47,795 nt of DNA, from NCBI GenBank assembly GCA_000721275.1, contig JOFO01000045.1:1-47795 (forward strand), written 5' to 3'. The DNA is from Microtetraspora glauca. Its GTDB lineage: Bacteria > Actinomycetota > Actinomycetes > Streptomycetales > Streptomycetaceae. The position numbers and the translations under genes are program-made. The notes beneath the pieces are model-generated. The model worked only from the letters and a program-made list of their open reading frames with translations, had not been told where the DNA came from and made no database searches. Position 1 is the stretch's first letter, and each line of letters starts with the position of its first letter. This document shows positions 15,650-23,280 of this stretch, one piece after another.

Positions 15650-17233
15650 ATGCGACGCATCACCAGAGGCCGTTTCCGGATCCGCTCCGCCGCTCTCGCC
15701 ACCGCGCTCGGCGCGGGCCTGCTGCTCGCTCCGCTGCCCGCGCGGCAGGCCGTGGCCGCGAGCACGCTCACCAACACCGGGTTCGAGGCCGACGGCACCG
15801 GCACGGCCACGCCGTCGGGCTGGTCGACCTACTCGGCCACCGGGCAGAACGCCGCCTCCTTCACCGAGGCCGGCGGGCGCGGCGGCGGCCACCGGCTGTC
15901 GCACTGGTCGTCGTCCGCCTACCAGGTGGAGACGTACCAGTACCTCAGCGGGCTCGCCGACGGCACGTACACGCTGAGCGCCTGGGTGCGTTCCGGCGGC
16001 GGGCAGAACGCGGCCTACCTCGCGCTGCGCAACTGCGGGTCCGCCGAGCAGCGCACCGACCTGCCCGTGACGACGAGCTCGTGGGTGCGGATCGTGACGT
16101 CGGTGAAGGTCGTCGGCGGCGGCTGCACGGTCAGCGTCAACTCCGACGCCAAGGCGGGCAATTGGCTGAACGTGGACGACCTGGCCCTCACCCCCGGCGC
16201 GACCGGGCTCGGCGTCAAGGGCGTGGACCTCTCCGCGCTGAAGAAGAACGAGGACTTCGGCGCCACGTACAGGAACGCGTCGGGGGCGGGCGGCGACCCG
16301 GTGGCGCTGCTGCGGGGCGCGGGCGCGAACTACGGCCGGCTGAAGGTGTGGGTGAACCCGGCGGACGGCTACAACAGCAAGGCCCGGGTGCTGGCGACGG
16401 CGAAGCGCATCAAGGCGCAGGGCATGAAGCTGCTGGTGGACTTCCACTACTCGGACGTCTGGGCCGACCCGGGCGCCCAGTCCAAGCCGGCGGCGTGGGC
16501 GGGCCACTCCTACCCTCAGCTGAGGACGGACGTGTACGACCACACGTATGACGTCCTCAGCGCGCTGAAGGCGCAGGGCACCACGGCCGACATGGTGCAG
16601 ATCGGCAACGAGATCAACACCGGCATGCTGTGGCCGGAGGGGTCGACGTCCCACTGGGCGCAGCTCGCCGGGCTGCTGAAGTCGGGCGTCTCGGCCGCCA
16701 GGGCGGTGTCGCCGTCGACGCAGATCGCGCTGCACCTCGCCAACGGCGGCGACAACGCGCTCTACCGCACCTGGTTCGACAACGCCACCGCCCAGGGCGT
16801 GAGTTACGACGTGATCGCGCTGTCCTTCTACGGCTACTGGCACGGCTCGCTGGCCTCGCTCCAGGCCAACATGGACGACGTCGCGGCGCGTTACGGCAAG
16901 AAGGTGATGGTGGCGGAGACCGCGTACCCGTTCCGGCTGGACAGCGAGGACGCACACGAGAACATCATCGACCGCGACACGGAGCTGGTCCCCGGATACC
17001 CGGCCTCCCCGGCGGGCCAGGCGGCGTGGCTGCGGGACGTGATGAACGTCGTGGAGGCGGTGCCGAACGGCCGCGGCCTCGGCGTCGTCTACTGGGAGCC
17101 GGCCTGGACCGCGGTCGCCGGCAGCGGCTGGGACCCGGCCGACCCGTCGTCGGGCAACGCGTGGGAGAACCAGGCGCTGTTCGACTACGACAGCCGGCTG
17201 CTCCCGGCGGCGGGCTGGTTCGCCCACCGGTAG
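15650..17233 (+). CDS. GH53 arabinogalactan endo-beta-1,4-galactanase, secreted
   Basis: 527 aa with a signal peptide (about 1-37, ending AVAA). A beta-sandwich carbohydrate-binding module resembling CBM61 occupies about 38-182 (TLTNTGFEADG to VDDLALTPG). The GH53 barrel spans about 188-527 and starts GVKGVDLSALKKNE. The acid/base is Glu321 (QIGNEINTG) and the nucleophile Glu423 (VAETAYPF). The enzyme cuts galactan side chains of rhamnogalacturonan outside the cell, feeding the ABC importer and GH42. GAAGGGA precedes ATG 15650. It is 85 bp downstream of GH42 on the same strand, probably the same transcript. Confidence 0.96.
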   Translation: MRRITRGRFRIRSAALATALGAGLLLAPLPARQAVAASTLTNTGFEADGTGTATPSGWSTYSATGQNAASFTEAGGRGGGHRLSHWSSSAYQVETYQYLSGLADGTYTLSAWVRSGGGQNAAYLALRNCGSAEQRTDLPVTTSSWVRIVTSVKVVGGGCTVSVNSDAKAGNWLNVDDLALTPGATGLGVKGVDLSALKKNEDFGATYRNASGAGGDPVALLRGAGANYGRLKVWVNPADGYNSKARVLATAKRIKAQGMKLLVDFHYSDVWADPGAQSKPAAWAGHSYPQLRTDVYDHTYDVLSALKAQGTTADMVQIGNEINTGMLWPEGSTSHWAQLAGLLKSGVSAARAVSPSTQIALHLANGGDNALYRTWFDNATAQGVSYDVIALSFYGYWHGSLASLQANMDDVAARYGKKVMVAETAYPFRLDSEDAHENIIDRDTELVPGYPASPAGQAAWLRDVMNVVEAVPNGRGLGVVYWEPAWTAVAGSGWDPADPSSGNAWENQALFDYDSRLLPAAGWFAHR

Positions 17234-17247
17234 GACGGGGAACGCAA

Positions 17248-17281
17248 GGGCCCCCGGCGCCGCTCGGCATCCCGGGGGCCC
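17248..17281. terminator. GC-rich hairpin after GH53
   Basis: Perfect 10-bp arms GGGCCCCCGG (17248-17257) and CCGGGGGCCC (17272-17281) flank a 14-nt loop. It lies between the convergent GH53 and HxlR genes and can act on both strands. Confidence 0.75.
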
Positions 17282-17283
17282 GG

Positions 17284-17616
17284 TCACGGACCCAGCCGCT
17301 CGATGCGGTCCAGGTGCTCCTCGCCCCAGGCGCCGAGCGGGGCGAGGGCGGTGTTCAGCGAGCGCCCGAACGGGGTGAGGGAGTACACGACCCTCGGCGG
17401 CACCTCCTCGTGCGCCTCGCGGTGGACCAGTCCGCTCGCCGCCATCTCCTTCAGCTGGAGGATGAGGATCCGCTCGCTGATCCCCGGCACCGCCCGGCGC
17501 AACTCCCCGTAGCGCAGCGGCCCTTCCCCCAGGGCGAAGAGGATCAGCCCTTTCCACTTGCCGCCCATGACCGCGATGGCCGCGTCCAGCCCGCAGGTGT
17601 ACTTCCGTCCGCTCAC
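17284..17616 (-). CDS. HxlR family transcriptional regulator
   Basis: 110-aa winged helix protein with the HxlR run: CGLDAAIAVMGGKWKGLIL, LRYGELRRAVPGISERIL and VVYSLTPFGRSL. GTG 17616 is preceded at good spacing by GGAGGGG; an ATG at 17640 would add eight residues but lacks a ribosome site. It diverges from an NADPH-type reductase, the common genetic layout for these redox- or electrophile-responsive regulators. The conserved Cys near the N-terminus (TCGLD) is the residue that senses oxidants in several family members. GTAC half-sites in the gap are likely operators. Confidence 0.9.
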   Translation of the reverse strand: MSGRKYTCGLDAAIAVMGGKWKGLILFALGEGPLRYGELRRAVPGISERILILQLKEMAASGLVHREAHEEVPPRVVYSLTPFGRSLNTALAPLGAWGEEHLDRIERLGP

Positions 17617-17648
17617 CGCGCCCGTCCCCTCCGCCCACATGCTTGTGC

Positions 17649-17685
17649 GTACCGGACAGAAATGTCGGTACTTGATCCAATGTAC
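17649..17685. promoter_or_regulatory. GTAC-based inverted repeats, candidate HxlR operators
   Basis: GTACCGGACA-GAAA-TGTCGGTAC (17649-17671) is an inverted repeat with one unpaired base. It is followed by GTACTTGATCCAATGTAC (17668-17685), a second imperfect palindrome sharing the middle GTAC. All three GTAC boxes lie between the divergent HxlR and reductase genes. Confidence 0.55.
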
Positions 17686-17766
17686 GGGTGCGCAGACGAT
17701 GGTCACGGGGCACCCGAGCAGCGGGTTTCCGGCGCCCGACCCACCACGCGTACCCGGGAGTTGGGC

Positions 17767-18660
17767 ATGCCCGAGCACCACCGCACCCCCGTCACCGTGA
17801 TCGGCCTCGGATCGATGGGCAGCGCCCTCGCGGCGGCCTTCCTCGCCGCCGGCCACCCGACGACGGTCTGGAACCGGACCGCGGCCAAGGCCGCGCCGCT
17901 GGTCGAGCGGGGCGCGCGGCGCGCGCCCTCGCCGGCCGCGGCGGTGGCCGCGAGCCCGCTGGTCGTCGTCTGCCTGTCGACCTTCGGCGCCACCCGCGCC
18001 GCCCTGGAGCCGGCCGCCGCCGAACTGGCGGGGCGTACGCTCGTGACCCTCAACAGCGGGGCGCCCGGCGAGGCCCGCGCGTTCCACGCCTGGGCGGCGG
18101 GGCACGGCGCCCGGGTGCTCTGCGGAGCCGTGAAGAACGTGCCGTCGGCGGTCGGCGCGCCCGACACCCTGCTCTGCTACAGCGGCGACCGCGGGGCCTT
18201 CGACACGTACGGGGACACCCTGCGGGTGCTGGGCGGGGACACCGTGCACCTCGGGGACGAGCCCGACCTGGCGGCGCTGTACGAGATGGCGGTGGGCTCG
18301 ACCCTGCTGCCCGCGCTCGCCGGGTTCTTCCAGGGGGCGGCGGCGCTGCGGTCCCGGGGGCTGACGGCGGAGAGCATGGTCCGGTTCTCGGAGAAGTGGC
18401 TGGACATGATCAAGTCGCTGCTGCCGGTGTACGCGGCGGAGATCGACCGGGGCGACTACGGGGACGGCGCGTCCTCGGTGAACCTCTTCCTCACCGCCGC
18501 CGACGACGACGCGGCCCTGGCGGCGGAGACGGGCGTCGACACCTCCTGGCTGGCGCCGCTGCACGACCTGGTGCGGCGCGCCGCCGACGCCGGTCACGGC
18601 GAGGACAGCATCGCCGCCCTCACCGAGGTGCTGCGCGCCCCGGCGAAGGCGTCCGGCTGA
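17767..18660 (+). CDS. NAD(P)-binding reductase of the imine reductase / 6PGDH-like family
   Basis: 297 aa. The N-terminal Rossmann fold starts VTVIGLGSMGSALAAAFLAA with a WNRT motif that favours NADPH. The middle NVPSAVGAPDTLLCYSG and the helical C-terminal dimerisation domain match imine reductases and reductive aminases more than beta-hydroxyacid dehydrogenases. At the position where many imine reductases have Asp or Tyr (LYDxA), this one has LYEMAV, that is Glu. It diverges from an HxlR regulator, which probably controls it. The substrate is unknown. Confidence 0.85.
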   Translation: MPEHHRTPVTVIGLGSMGSALAAAFLAAGHPTTVWNRTAAKAAPLVERGARRAPSPAAAVAASPLVVVCLSTFGATRAALEPAAAELAGRTLVTLNSGAPGEARAFHAWAAGHGARVLCGAVKNVPSAVGAPDTLLCYSGDRGAFDTYGDTLRVLGGDTVHLGDEPDLAALYEMAVGSTLLPALAGFFQGAAALRSRGLTAESMVRFSEKWLDMIKSLLPVYAAEIDRGDYGDGASSVNLFLTAADDDAALAAETGVDTSWLAPLHDLVRRAADAGHGEDSIAALTEVLRAPAKASG

Positions 18661-18661
18661 C

Positions 18662-18680
18662 GAGCGGGGCCGCACCGCTC
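18662..18680. terminator. Short hairpin at convergent gene ends
   Basis: GAGCGG (18662-18667) pairs with CCGCTC (18675-18680) around a 7-nt loop, between the reductase stop and the stop of the GH95-like gene, which it slightly overlaps. Weak call. Confidence 0.35.
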
Positions 18681-19908
18681 ACGCCAGCGCCGGCCGGTCC
18701 CCCGTCACGGTGTGCGGCACGCCCGCCCGGAGCGTCAGCTGCCGCGACTCCCTTCCCGGGGCGCGGAGTTCGACGGTGGCGTCCCGTTCGGGGTAGAGCA
18801 CGCAGGTGTACGTCGCCGGCGCCCAGGTGAGGTCGAGGCGGGCGCCGAACCGGGTCGTGATCCCGGCGAGCCGGCCCCGGACGCAGGGTCCGGGCGGCGG
18901 GCCGGGCAGCAGGACGAGCCGGCCGGGGGTCGAGCGGACCAGGGCCTCCACGAGCGGCGGGGACGGGAGACAGGCTGGGTCGGGGAGCCCGGAGGCGGCG
19001 AGCAGCCGGTGCCGGCCGGCGGCGAAGAGGTGTTCCAGGAGGGCGGGTCCGGCGGGCCGGGCGAGCAGGACGGAGCCCGGCAGGGCGCGTTCGGCGGGAT
19101 CGGCGCCGAGGTCGAGGACGACCCGCAGGTAGGCGGCGCGGTGCAGGGCGGTGTGCCGGTCGTGGAGCCGGGCGTACGCGGCGGCGGGGCCGTCCTCTCC
19201 GGCCAGGGCGCGGAGCGCCGCGGTCTCGCCGGCCGGGTCATAGGGGCCGTCGTGGTGGCGGACCCGCGTGAGCAGCAGGAGCCGGCGGGCGCCGTCGACG
19301 CGGACGCCGCGGTCGGTGAGGACGGTCCGGCCGGTGTCGGGGACGACGAGCGTGACGCCGGTGTGGCCGGGGCCGGAGCCGGGGTGGTGGGTGTGGAGGG
19401 TGAGGACGGTCTCGCCGTGGGCGGTCTCGATGCCGCGGGCGGCGGTGAGGCCGGCGGGCGCGCCGTCGAGGCGGTGGTCGAGCGCGACGTGCACGCGGGG
19501 CCCGGGCTCCGTGACGTACTGCACGAGGACGTCGTCGGCGCGGGAGACGAGGACCCGGCTGGTGCGCCGCCCGGCGGTGGCGGTGACGACTCCGGTGGCG
19601 AAGTCGACGGCGCGCCGCGTGCCGGGGGCCGGTTCGGGGGCGTCGGCGCGGACGCGGGTGAGGAAGGCGGGGTGGCCGGTGACGGGGCCGCCGGCCAGGA
19701 GGGCGTCCTGAGCGGCGGGAGGGGGCGGGCCGGCGGTGTCGCCGGACCGGTGGCGGGGCCGGACGAGGGCGCGGTGGGTGACGACGACGCGGTCGTCGCA
19801 CGGGTCGCCGTACACGAGGGCGCCGTGCCGGCCGTTCCCGGCGGGGAAGGCGTCCTCCCGGCGGGTGGCGGGCGCGGGCTCCCAGGTGCCGTGGGCGGGT
19901 CCGGTCAC
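18679..19908 (-). CDS. GH95-like protein lacking the catalytic barrel
   Basis: 409 aa, about half the usual 750-800 of GH95 enzymes. Residues 8-245 read as the GH95 N-terminal beta-sandwich (WEPAPATRREDAFPAGNGRHGALVYGD in shortened form) and 246-306 as the linker helices (LHDRHTALHRAAYLRVVLDLG, LLAASGLPDP). The sequence then passes at about 306-318 directly into the C-terminal beta domain (LVEALVRSTPGRLVLLPG, RFGARLDLTWA). The (alpha/alpha)6 barrel that carries the catalytic residues is absent. The reading frame is intact and codon use is normal. GTG 19908 has GGAGGAG 5 nt upstream. It may be a carbohydrate-binding relic rather than a fucosidase or galactosidase. No signal peptide is visible. 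Confidence 0.7.
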   Translation of the reverse strand: MTGPAHGTWEPAPATRREDAFPAGNGRHGALVYGDPCDDRVVVTHRALVRPRHRSGDTAGPPPPAAQDALLAGGPVTGHPAFLTRVRADAPEPAPGTRRAVDFATGVVTATAGRRTSRVLVSRADDVLVQYVTEPGPRVHVALDHRLDGAPAGLTAARGIETAHGETVLTLHTHHPGSGPGHTGVTLVVPDTGRTVLTDRGVRVDGARRLLLLTRVRHHDGPYDPAGETAALRALAGEDGPAAAYARLHDRHTALHRAAYLRVVLDLGADPAERALPGSVLLARPAGPALLEHLFAAGRHRLLAASGLPDPACLPSPPLVEALVRSTPGRLVLLPGPPPGPCVRGRLAGITTRFGARLDLTWAPATYTCVLYPERDATVELRAPGRESRQLTLRAGVPHTVTGDRPALA

Positions 19909-20153
19909 GGGTGCTCCTCCAGAACGGCGGCGCCGCAGCGGTCGGGGGCGGGGGCGTCCGAGCCGCGTGCCGGTACGAGGTCCACGGGGACGGTCACCTC
20001 CTGCTGCGCCTCGGGACGGTGGCTACGTCTCTGTCGCCGCCGACGCCGCGAAGGTTGCCGCGGCATGTGCTCCGGGACGCTCGGGGGGCCGTACGGTGCC
20101 CGCCGCCGGCGCCGGCGGCTAGGCTCGCGTGATCGAACACTTGGGGGGAACCA

Positions 20154-20702
20154 GTGACCAGCACGACGTCCGTACACCGCCGCGCCGCCCTGCTCGCCGC
20201 GGCGCTCGCCGCCCTCGCCGTCTCCTGCACCACGGTGCAGGAGATCGACCGGGTGGACCAGAGCGCTCCCCGTCCCTCCGCGACGGCCGGGGCGACGACG
20301 ACCGGGCCCGCGGCCGGCGCCGGGGACCCCGGCGCGCTGCCCGGCGACTCCACGCCGCCCGCCGCGCCCACCACGTACGACCCGTCCGCACCGGCCCCCG
20401 GGGAGAAGGTCCGGGACGCCTTCGCCACCCTCCAGGCCACGCTCAACGAGTCCTGCGCGACGGACTGCCGATCCTTCCTGGGCCGCGTCCACAAGGAGGT
20501 CCAGGAGATGGACATGGCCATGAAGGCCGACCCGAAGGGGCCGGGTCACTTCCCCGAACCGATCGCCCGGATCGCGGAACTGAACAGGACCCTCGGCGGG
20601 GACAGCTCCTTCGAGAACCTGAAGAAGCACCAGAAGGAGCTGGTCGCCACCCGCGACTTCATCCACACGTGGATGCAGGACCACCCCGACGACTACCGCT
20701 GA
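20154..20702 (+). CDS. Small secreted lipoprotein of unknown function
   Basis: 182 aa. HRRAALLAAALAALAVSC is a signal peptide with a lipobox; the lipidated residue is Cys25. Residues 40-85 are an Ala/Pro/Gly/Thr-rich linker. The mature domain (about 85-182) is mainly helical and charged, with two cysteines (SCATDC) that may form a disulfide. GTG 20154 follows GGGGGGA, and TAGGCT at 20120 could be its -10. I do not recognise the domain. Its last 44 bp overlap, on the opposite strand, the end of the efflux gene. Confidence 0.75.
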   Translation: MTSTTSVHRRAALLAAALAALAVSCTTVQEIDRVDQSAPRPSATAGATTTGPAAGAGDPGALPGDSTPPAAPTTYDPSAPAPGEKVRDAFATLQATLNESCATDCRSFLGRVHKEVQEMDMAMKADPKGPGHFPEPIARIAELNRTLGGDSSFENLKKHQKELVATRDFIHTWMQDHPDDYR

Positions 20703-21846
20703 CCGCGGCGCACACCAGCGCGGCGGCCACGAGCCCCGCGCTCAGCAGGAAGGGGCCCGTCGGCCGGGCCAGCACGGCCCCGGCCAGCAGCGGACCGGCC
20801 ACGGCCCCCGCGTTGAGCGCGGCCGTCGCGTAGGCGCCGGCGAGCGCGGGCGCGCCGGCCGCCTCGTACAGGATGCGCGCGATGAGCGTGGCGCCGAGCG
20901 CGAAGGACAGCGCCCCCTGGACGAACAGCAGCGCCAGCAGGGCCGCCGGGCGGTCCGCCAGCGCGGCGAGCGCCAGCCATCCGGCGAGGAGCGGCGGCCC
21001 GCCGGCGGCGAGCAGCCGGTCCGCGTGCCGGTCGGCGAACCGGCCCGCGACGGTGACCCCGGTGAAGGAGCCCGCGCCGAACAGGACGAGGGCGGCGGCG
21101 ACCCAGGGGGCGGAGAGCCCGGCCGGGCCGGTGACGACCGGCGCCAGATAGGTGAGGGCGCCGAAGGTGGCGGCGTTCACGAGCGCGGCGAGCAGCATGA
21201 CCCGGACCAGCCGGGGCGCCCGCACCACCGCGAACTCGGCGCGCAGCGCGACCGGTTCGGGTCGCCGGCTTTCGGGGACGCCGCGCAGGACGCCGAGGGC
21301 TGCGGGCACGCACAGCGCGGCCACGGCCCAGAAGGCGGCCCGCCACCCGGCGAGCGCGCCGAGCAGCGCGCCGCCGGGGACCCCGGCGACGGTGGCGACG
21401 GTCGTCCCGCCGAGGAGGACGGCGAGCGCCCGCGCCTTGCGGTCGGCCGGGACCATGGCGGTGGCCGTGGTGAGGGCGAGTGCGAGGAAGCCCGCGTTCG
21501 CGAGGGCGGCGGCGAAGCGGCTGAGCAGCAGGACGGCGAAGCTGGTCGTCACGGCGCCGACGACGTGCGCGGCGAGGAAGACGAGCACGAACGCGAGCAG
21601 CCCGGACCGGCCCGGCCTGCGCCGGGCGAGCACCGCCATGAGCGGCGCGCCGATGACCATGCCGACGGCGAAGGCGGAGGTGAGCGCGCCGGCCGCGCCG
21701 ACGCTCACCCCCAGGTCACGGGCGAGGTCCGGCAGCAGGCCGGCGAGCATGAACTCCGAGGTGCCCATGGCGAAGACGGCCAGGGCGAGCAGGTACAGGG
21801 GCAGCGGAAGCTGCAGGGGAGAACGCGAGGAACGAGAAAAGGACAC
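20659..21846 (-). CDS. cmlR: Cmx/CmlR-type chloramphenicol efflux MFS transporter
   Basis: 395 aa with about twelve hydrophobic segments. The order of motifs closely follows actinobacterial chloramphenicol exporters: PLPLYLLALAVFAMGTSEFM, VLLGGTTVATVAGVPGG, VLFGAGSFTGVTVAGR and LFVQGALSFALGATLI. It would export phenicols by proton antiport. GTG 21846 has GGAG 5 nt upstream; a GTG at 21897 would add 17 residues without a better site. A perfect inverted repeat in the leader (21879-21898) may regulate it. The 3' end overlaps the lipoprotein gene by 44 bp tail to tail. The specific substrate is inferred from recalled similarity. Confidence 0.85.
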   Translation of the reverse strand: MSFSRSSRSPLQLPLPLYLLALAVFAMGTSEFMLAGLLPDLARDLGVSVGAAGALTSAFAVGMVIGAPLMAVLARRRPGRSGLLAFVLVFLAAHVVGAVTTSFAVLLLSRFAAALANAGFLALALTTATAMVPADRKARALAVLLGGTTVATVAGVPGGALLGALAGWRAAFWAVAALCVPAALGVLRGVPESRRPEPVALRAEFAVVRAPRLVRVMLLAALVNAATFGALTYLAPVVTGPAGLSAPWVAAALVLFGAGSFTGVTVAGRFADRHADRLLAAGGPPLLAGWLALAALADRPAALLALLFVQGALSFALGATLIARILYEAAGAPALAGAYATAALNAGAVAGPLLAGAVLARPTGPFLLSAGLVAAALVCAAVSGSRRGGPASTCG

Positions 21847-22172
21847 CGAGGCTCCGAGGCGGTACGGCGGGAAGGACGGGTGACGTCGTCGCGTCACCGC
21901 CGCCGGCCCGCCTCCCCCGCTCGCTCCGGGTGCCGCGCACGCCCGACCGGCCGCGCGGCGCGGGGCGCGGCGGCGGTCGGTGACGGGTGCACCGGCTCAG
22001 GACGTGCGGGGGTGCTGGGGCCGGCGGCGTGACCGCGGGCCCCCCGCTCTGGATGCCTCGGGGCTGGACATGCCGGGCACCTTACGCCCGCCCGCCGCTC
22101 CCCCGCACCTGCTTTTCGCCGCCGCCCGCGGCCCCTGGCCTCCGGCTCGTCCCGCCCGACGGGCGCCCGGTG
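21847..22172. other. Gene-free leader region upstream of the efflux gene
   Basis: 326 bp between the efflux gene start and the stop of the leftward Imm10-like gene. Apart from the inverted repeat at 21879-21898 I see no credible gene; all frames are GC-driven shadows. Confidence 0.5.
21879..21898. promoter_or_regulatory. Inverted repeat in the efflux gene leader
   Basis: GGTGACG-TCGTCG-CGTCACC is a perfect 7-bp inverted repeat 33 bp upstream of the GTG start. It may be an operator, or an mRNA hairpin affecting translation of the efflux gene. Confidence 0.45.
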
Positions 22173-22592
22173 TCACGCGTCCAGCACGATCGGCACCGCG
22201 CCGGGGCGGCCGTAGGCGAGGATGCGCTTCAGCGCCTCCCGCATCCGGGCCACGTCCTCGGCCGGCGCGTGCAGGACGGCCTCGAGCACCGGGTCGTTCA
22301 GCCCCAGGTCCTCCAGCGACGCGGGGTCGAAGGTGACCCGCAGCAGGCCGCGTTCCAGCTCCACCGTGCGCACGCAGCCGTACGCGGCGTTCTGATCGGG
22401 GGTGATCACGCAGTACGAGTCCATGCCGAGGCGGACGTCCTGCTCGTCCGGTTCCTCCGCGCCGCCCTGGAAGTCGAGCGCGAAGCTCTCCTCGTCCGCC
22501 GACTCGGCGACGCCGGCCGTCGGCACGTGCACGCCCGGCGGCAGGTCCTCGTGCCATCCATACGCGATGTTCGCCACGAACCTGTACGTCAT
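22173..22592 (-). CDS. Imm10-like immunity protein
   Basis: 139 aa, cytoplasmic and acidic. The pattern MTYRFVANIA, GVAESADEESFALDFQ, EPDEQDVRLGMDSYCV, LNDPVLEAVL and ILAYGR matches the Imm10 family as I recall it, whose members neutralise polymorphic toxins of neighbouring cells. No toxin gene, PT-domain or RHS-type gene is present in the window, so it appears orphaned. ATG 22592 has no obvious strong ribosome site. It lies 29 bp downstream of the PPOX-fold gene on the same strand and may be cotranscribed with the XRE operon. Confidence 0.7.
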   Translation of the reverse strand: MTYRFVANIAYGWHEDLPPGVHVPTAGVAESADEESFALDFQGGAEEPDEQDVRLGMDSYCVITPDQNAAYGCVRTVELERGLLRVTFDPASLEDLGLNDPVLEAVLHAPAEDVARMREALKRILAYGRPGAVPIVLDA

Positions 22593-22621
22593 ACGCGTGT
22601 TCTACCAGAACCGGGGCCCCG

Positions 22622-23101
22622 TCAGTCCTCCACCCATCGCCCGTCGGCCATCAACTGCCGCCCGGCCAACTCCGGTTCCTCGTGCCACGCCTGGAGGTCC
22701 GTCGGCCGCACCCGGAACCAGCGGTACGCCGGCCCCGAACGCCGCGCGTTCCACCCGGTCTTGGCGCGGAACCCGTCGGCGACCGCCTCCGGGACCTCGT
22801 CGTGGGCGTACGCGGTCACGTCGCCGTCCAGCAGCACCACGTCCCGGGTGTCGCCGAGGGCGAGCCGGGCACGGGGGTGGGCGGCGAGGTTCCGTCCGGT
22901 GGGGTTGCCGAGGCGCGTGACGAGCCAGACGTCCGCCCCGTCCCAGTAGAACGACAGCGGCACGAGATACGGCGCGGCGCCGGGCCCCGCGGACGCGACC
23001 CAGACGTCCAGCTCCCGCTCCAGCCGCGCCCGCACGTCGGCGACCCGCTGGGCGCGGTCGCGGGGGGCGGGGTCGCGGGGAACGGGTGCGGGGCGGGTCA
23101 C
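22622..23101 (-). CDS. Pyridoxamine 5'-phosphate oxidase (PPOX) fold protein, F420/FMN type
   Basis: 159 aa. A split beta-barrel flavin- or F420-binding fold is suggested by DVWVASAGPGAAPYLVPLSFYWDGADVWLVT, GNPTGRNLAAHPRARLALG and the C-terminal YRWFRVRPTDLQAW, typical of actinobacterial PPOX-class enzymes. Substrate and cofactor are not determinable. The GTG at 23101 overlaps the DUF397 stop by 4 bp (GTGA), so it is translationally coupled to the XRE-DUF397 pair. That is an unusual third member for such an operon. Confidence 0.85.
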   Translation of the reverse strand: MTRPAPVPRDPAPRDRAQRVADVRARLERELDVWVASAGPGAAPYLVPLSFYWDGADVWLVTRLGNPTGRNLAAHPRARLALGDTRDVVLLDGDVTAYAHDEVPEAVADGFRAKTGWNARRSGPAYRWFRVRPTDLQAWHEEPELAGRQLMADGRWVED

Positions 23102-23280
23102 CGCTTCACCGCTTCGAGGAAGGCGGTGAACGCGGCGGCGGAGACGGTGACGGTCGGGCCGGCGGGGCGCGTGGAGTCGCGGAGGGGAACGAGGTCGTGG
23201 GTGGGGACGAGGTTGTGGGCGACCTCGACACACTGTCCGCCGTCGGCGCTGTAGGAAGACTTGAACCAGTGGAGGATCAC
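23098..23280 (-). CDS. DUF397 domain protein (Scr2-like)
   Basis: 60 aa with the complete DUF397 signature: WFKSSYSADGGQCVEVA near the N-terminus and the VPLRDS motif, followed by a C-terminal helix FTAFLEAVKR. DUF397 proteins are small partners of adjacent XRE regulators in streptomycetes (Scr1/Scr2 in S. coelicolor). The GTG at 23280 overlaps the XRE stop by 4 bp and the gene's own stop overlaps the PPOX start by 4 bp. The molecular role is not established. Confidence 0.93.
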   Translation of the reverse strand: MILHWFKSSYSADGGQCVEVAHNLVPTHDLVPLRDSTRPAGPTVTVSAAAFTAFLEAVKR

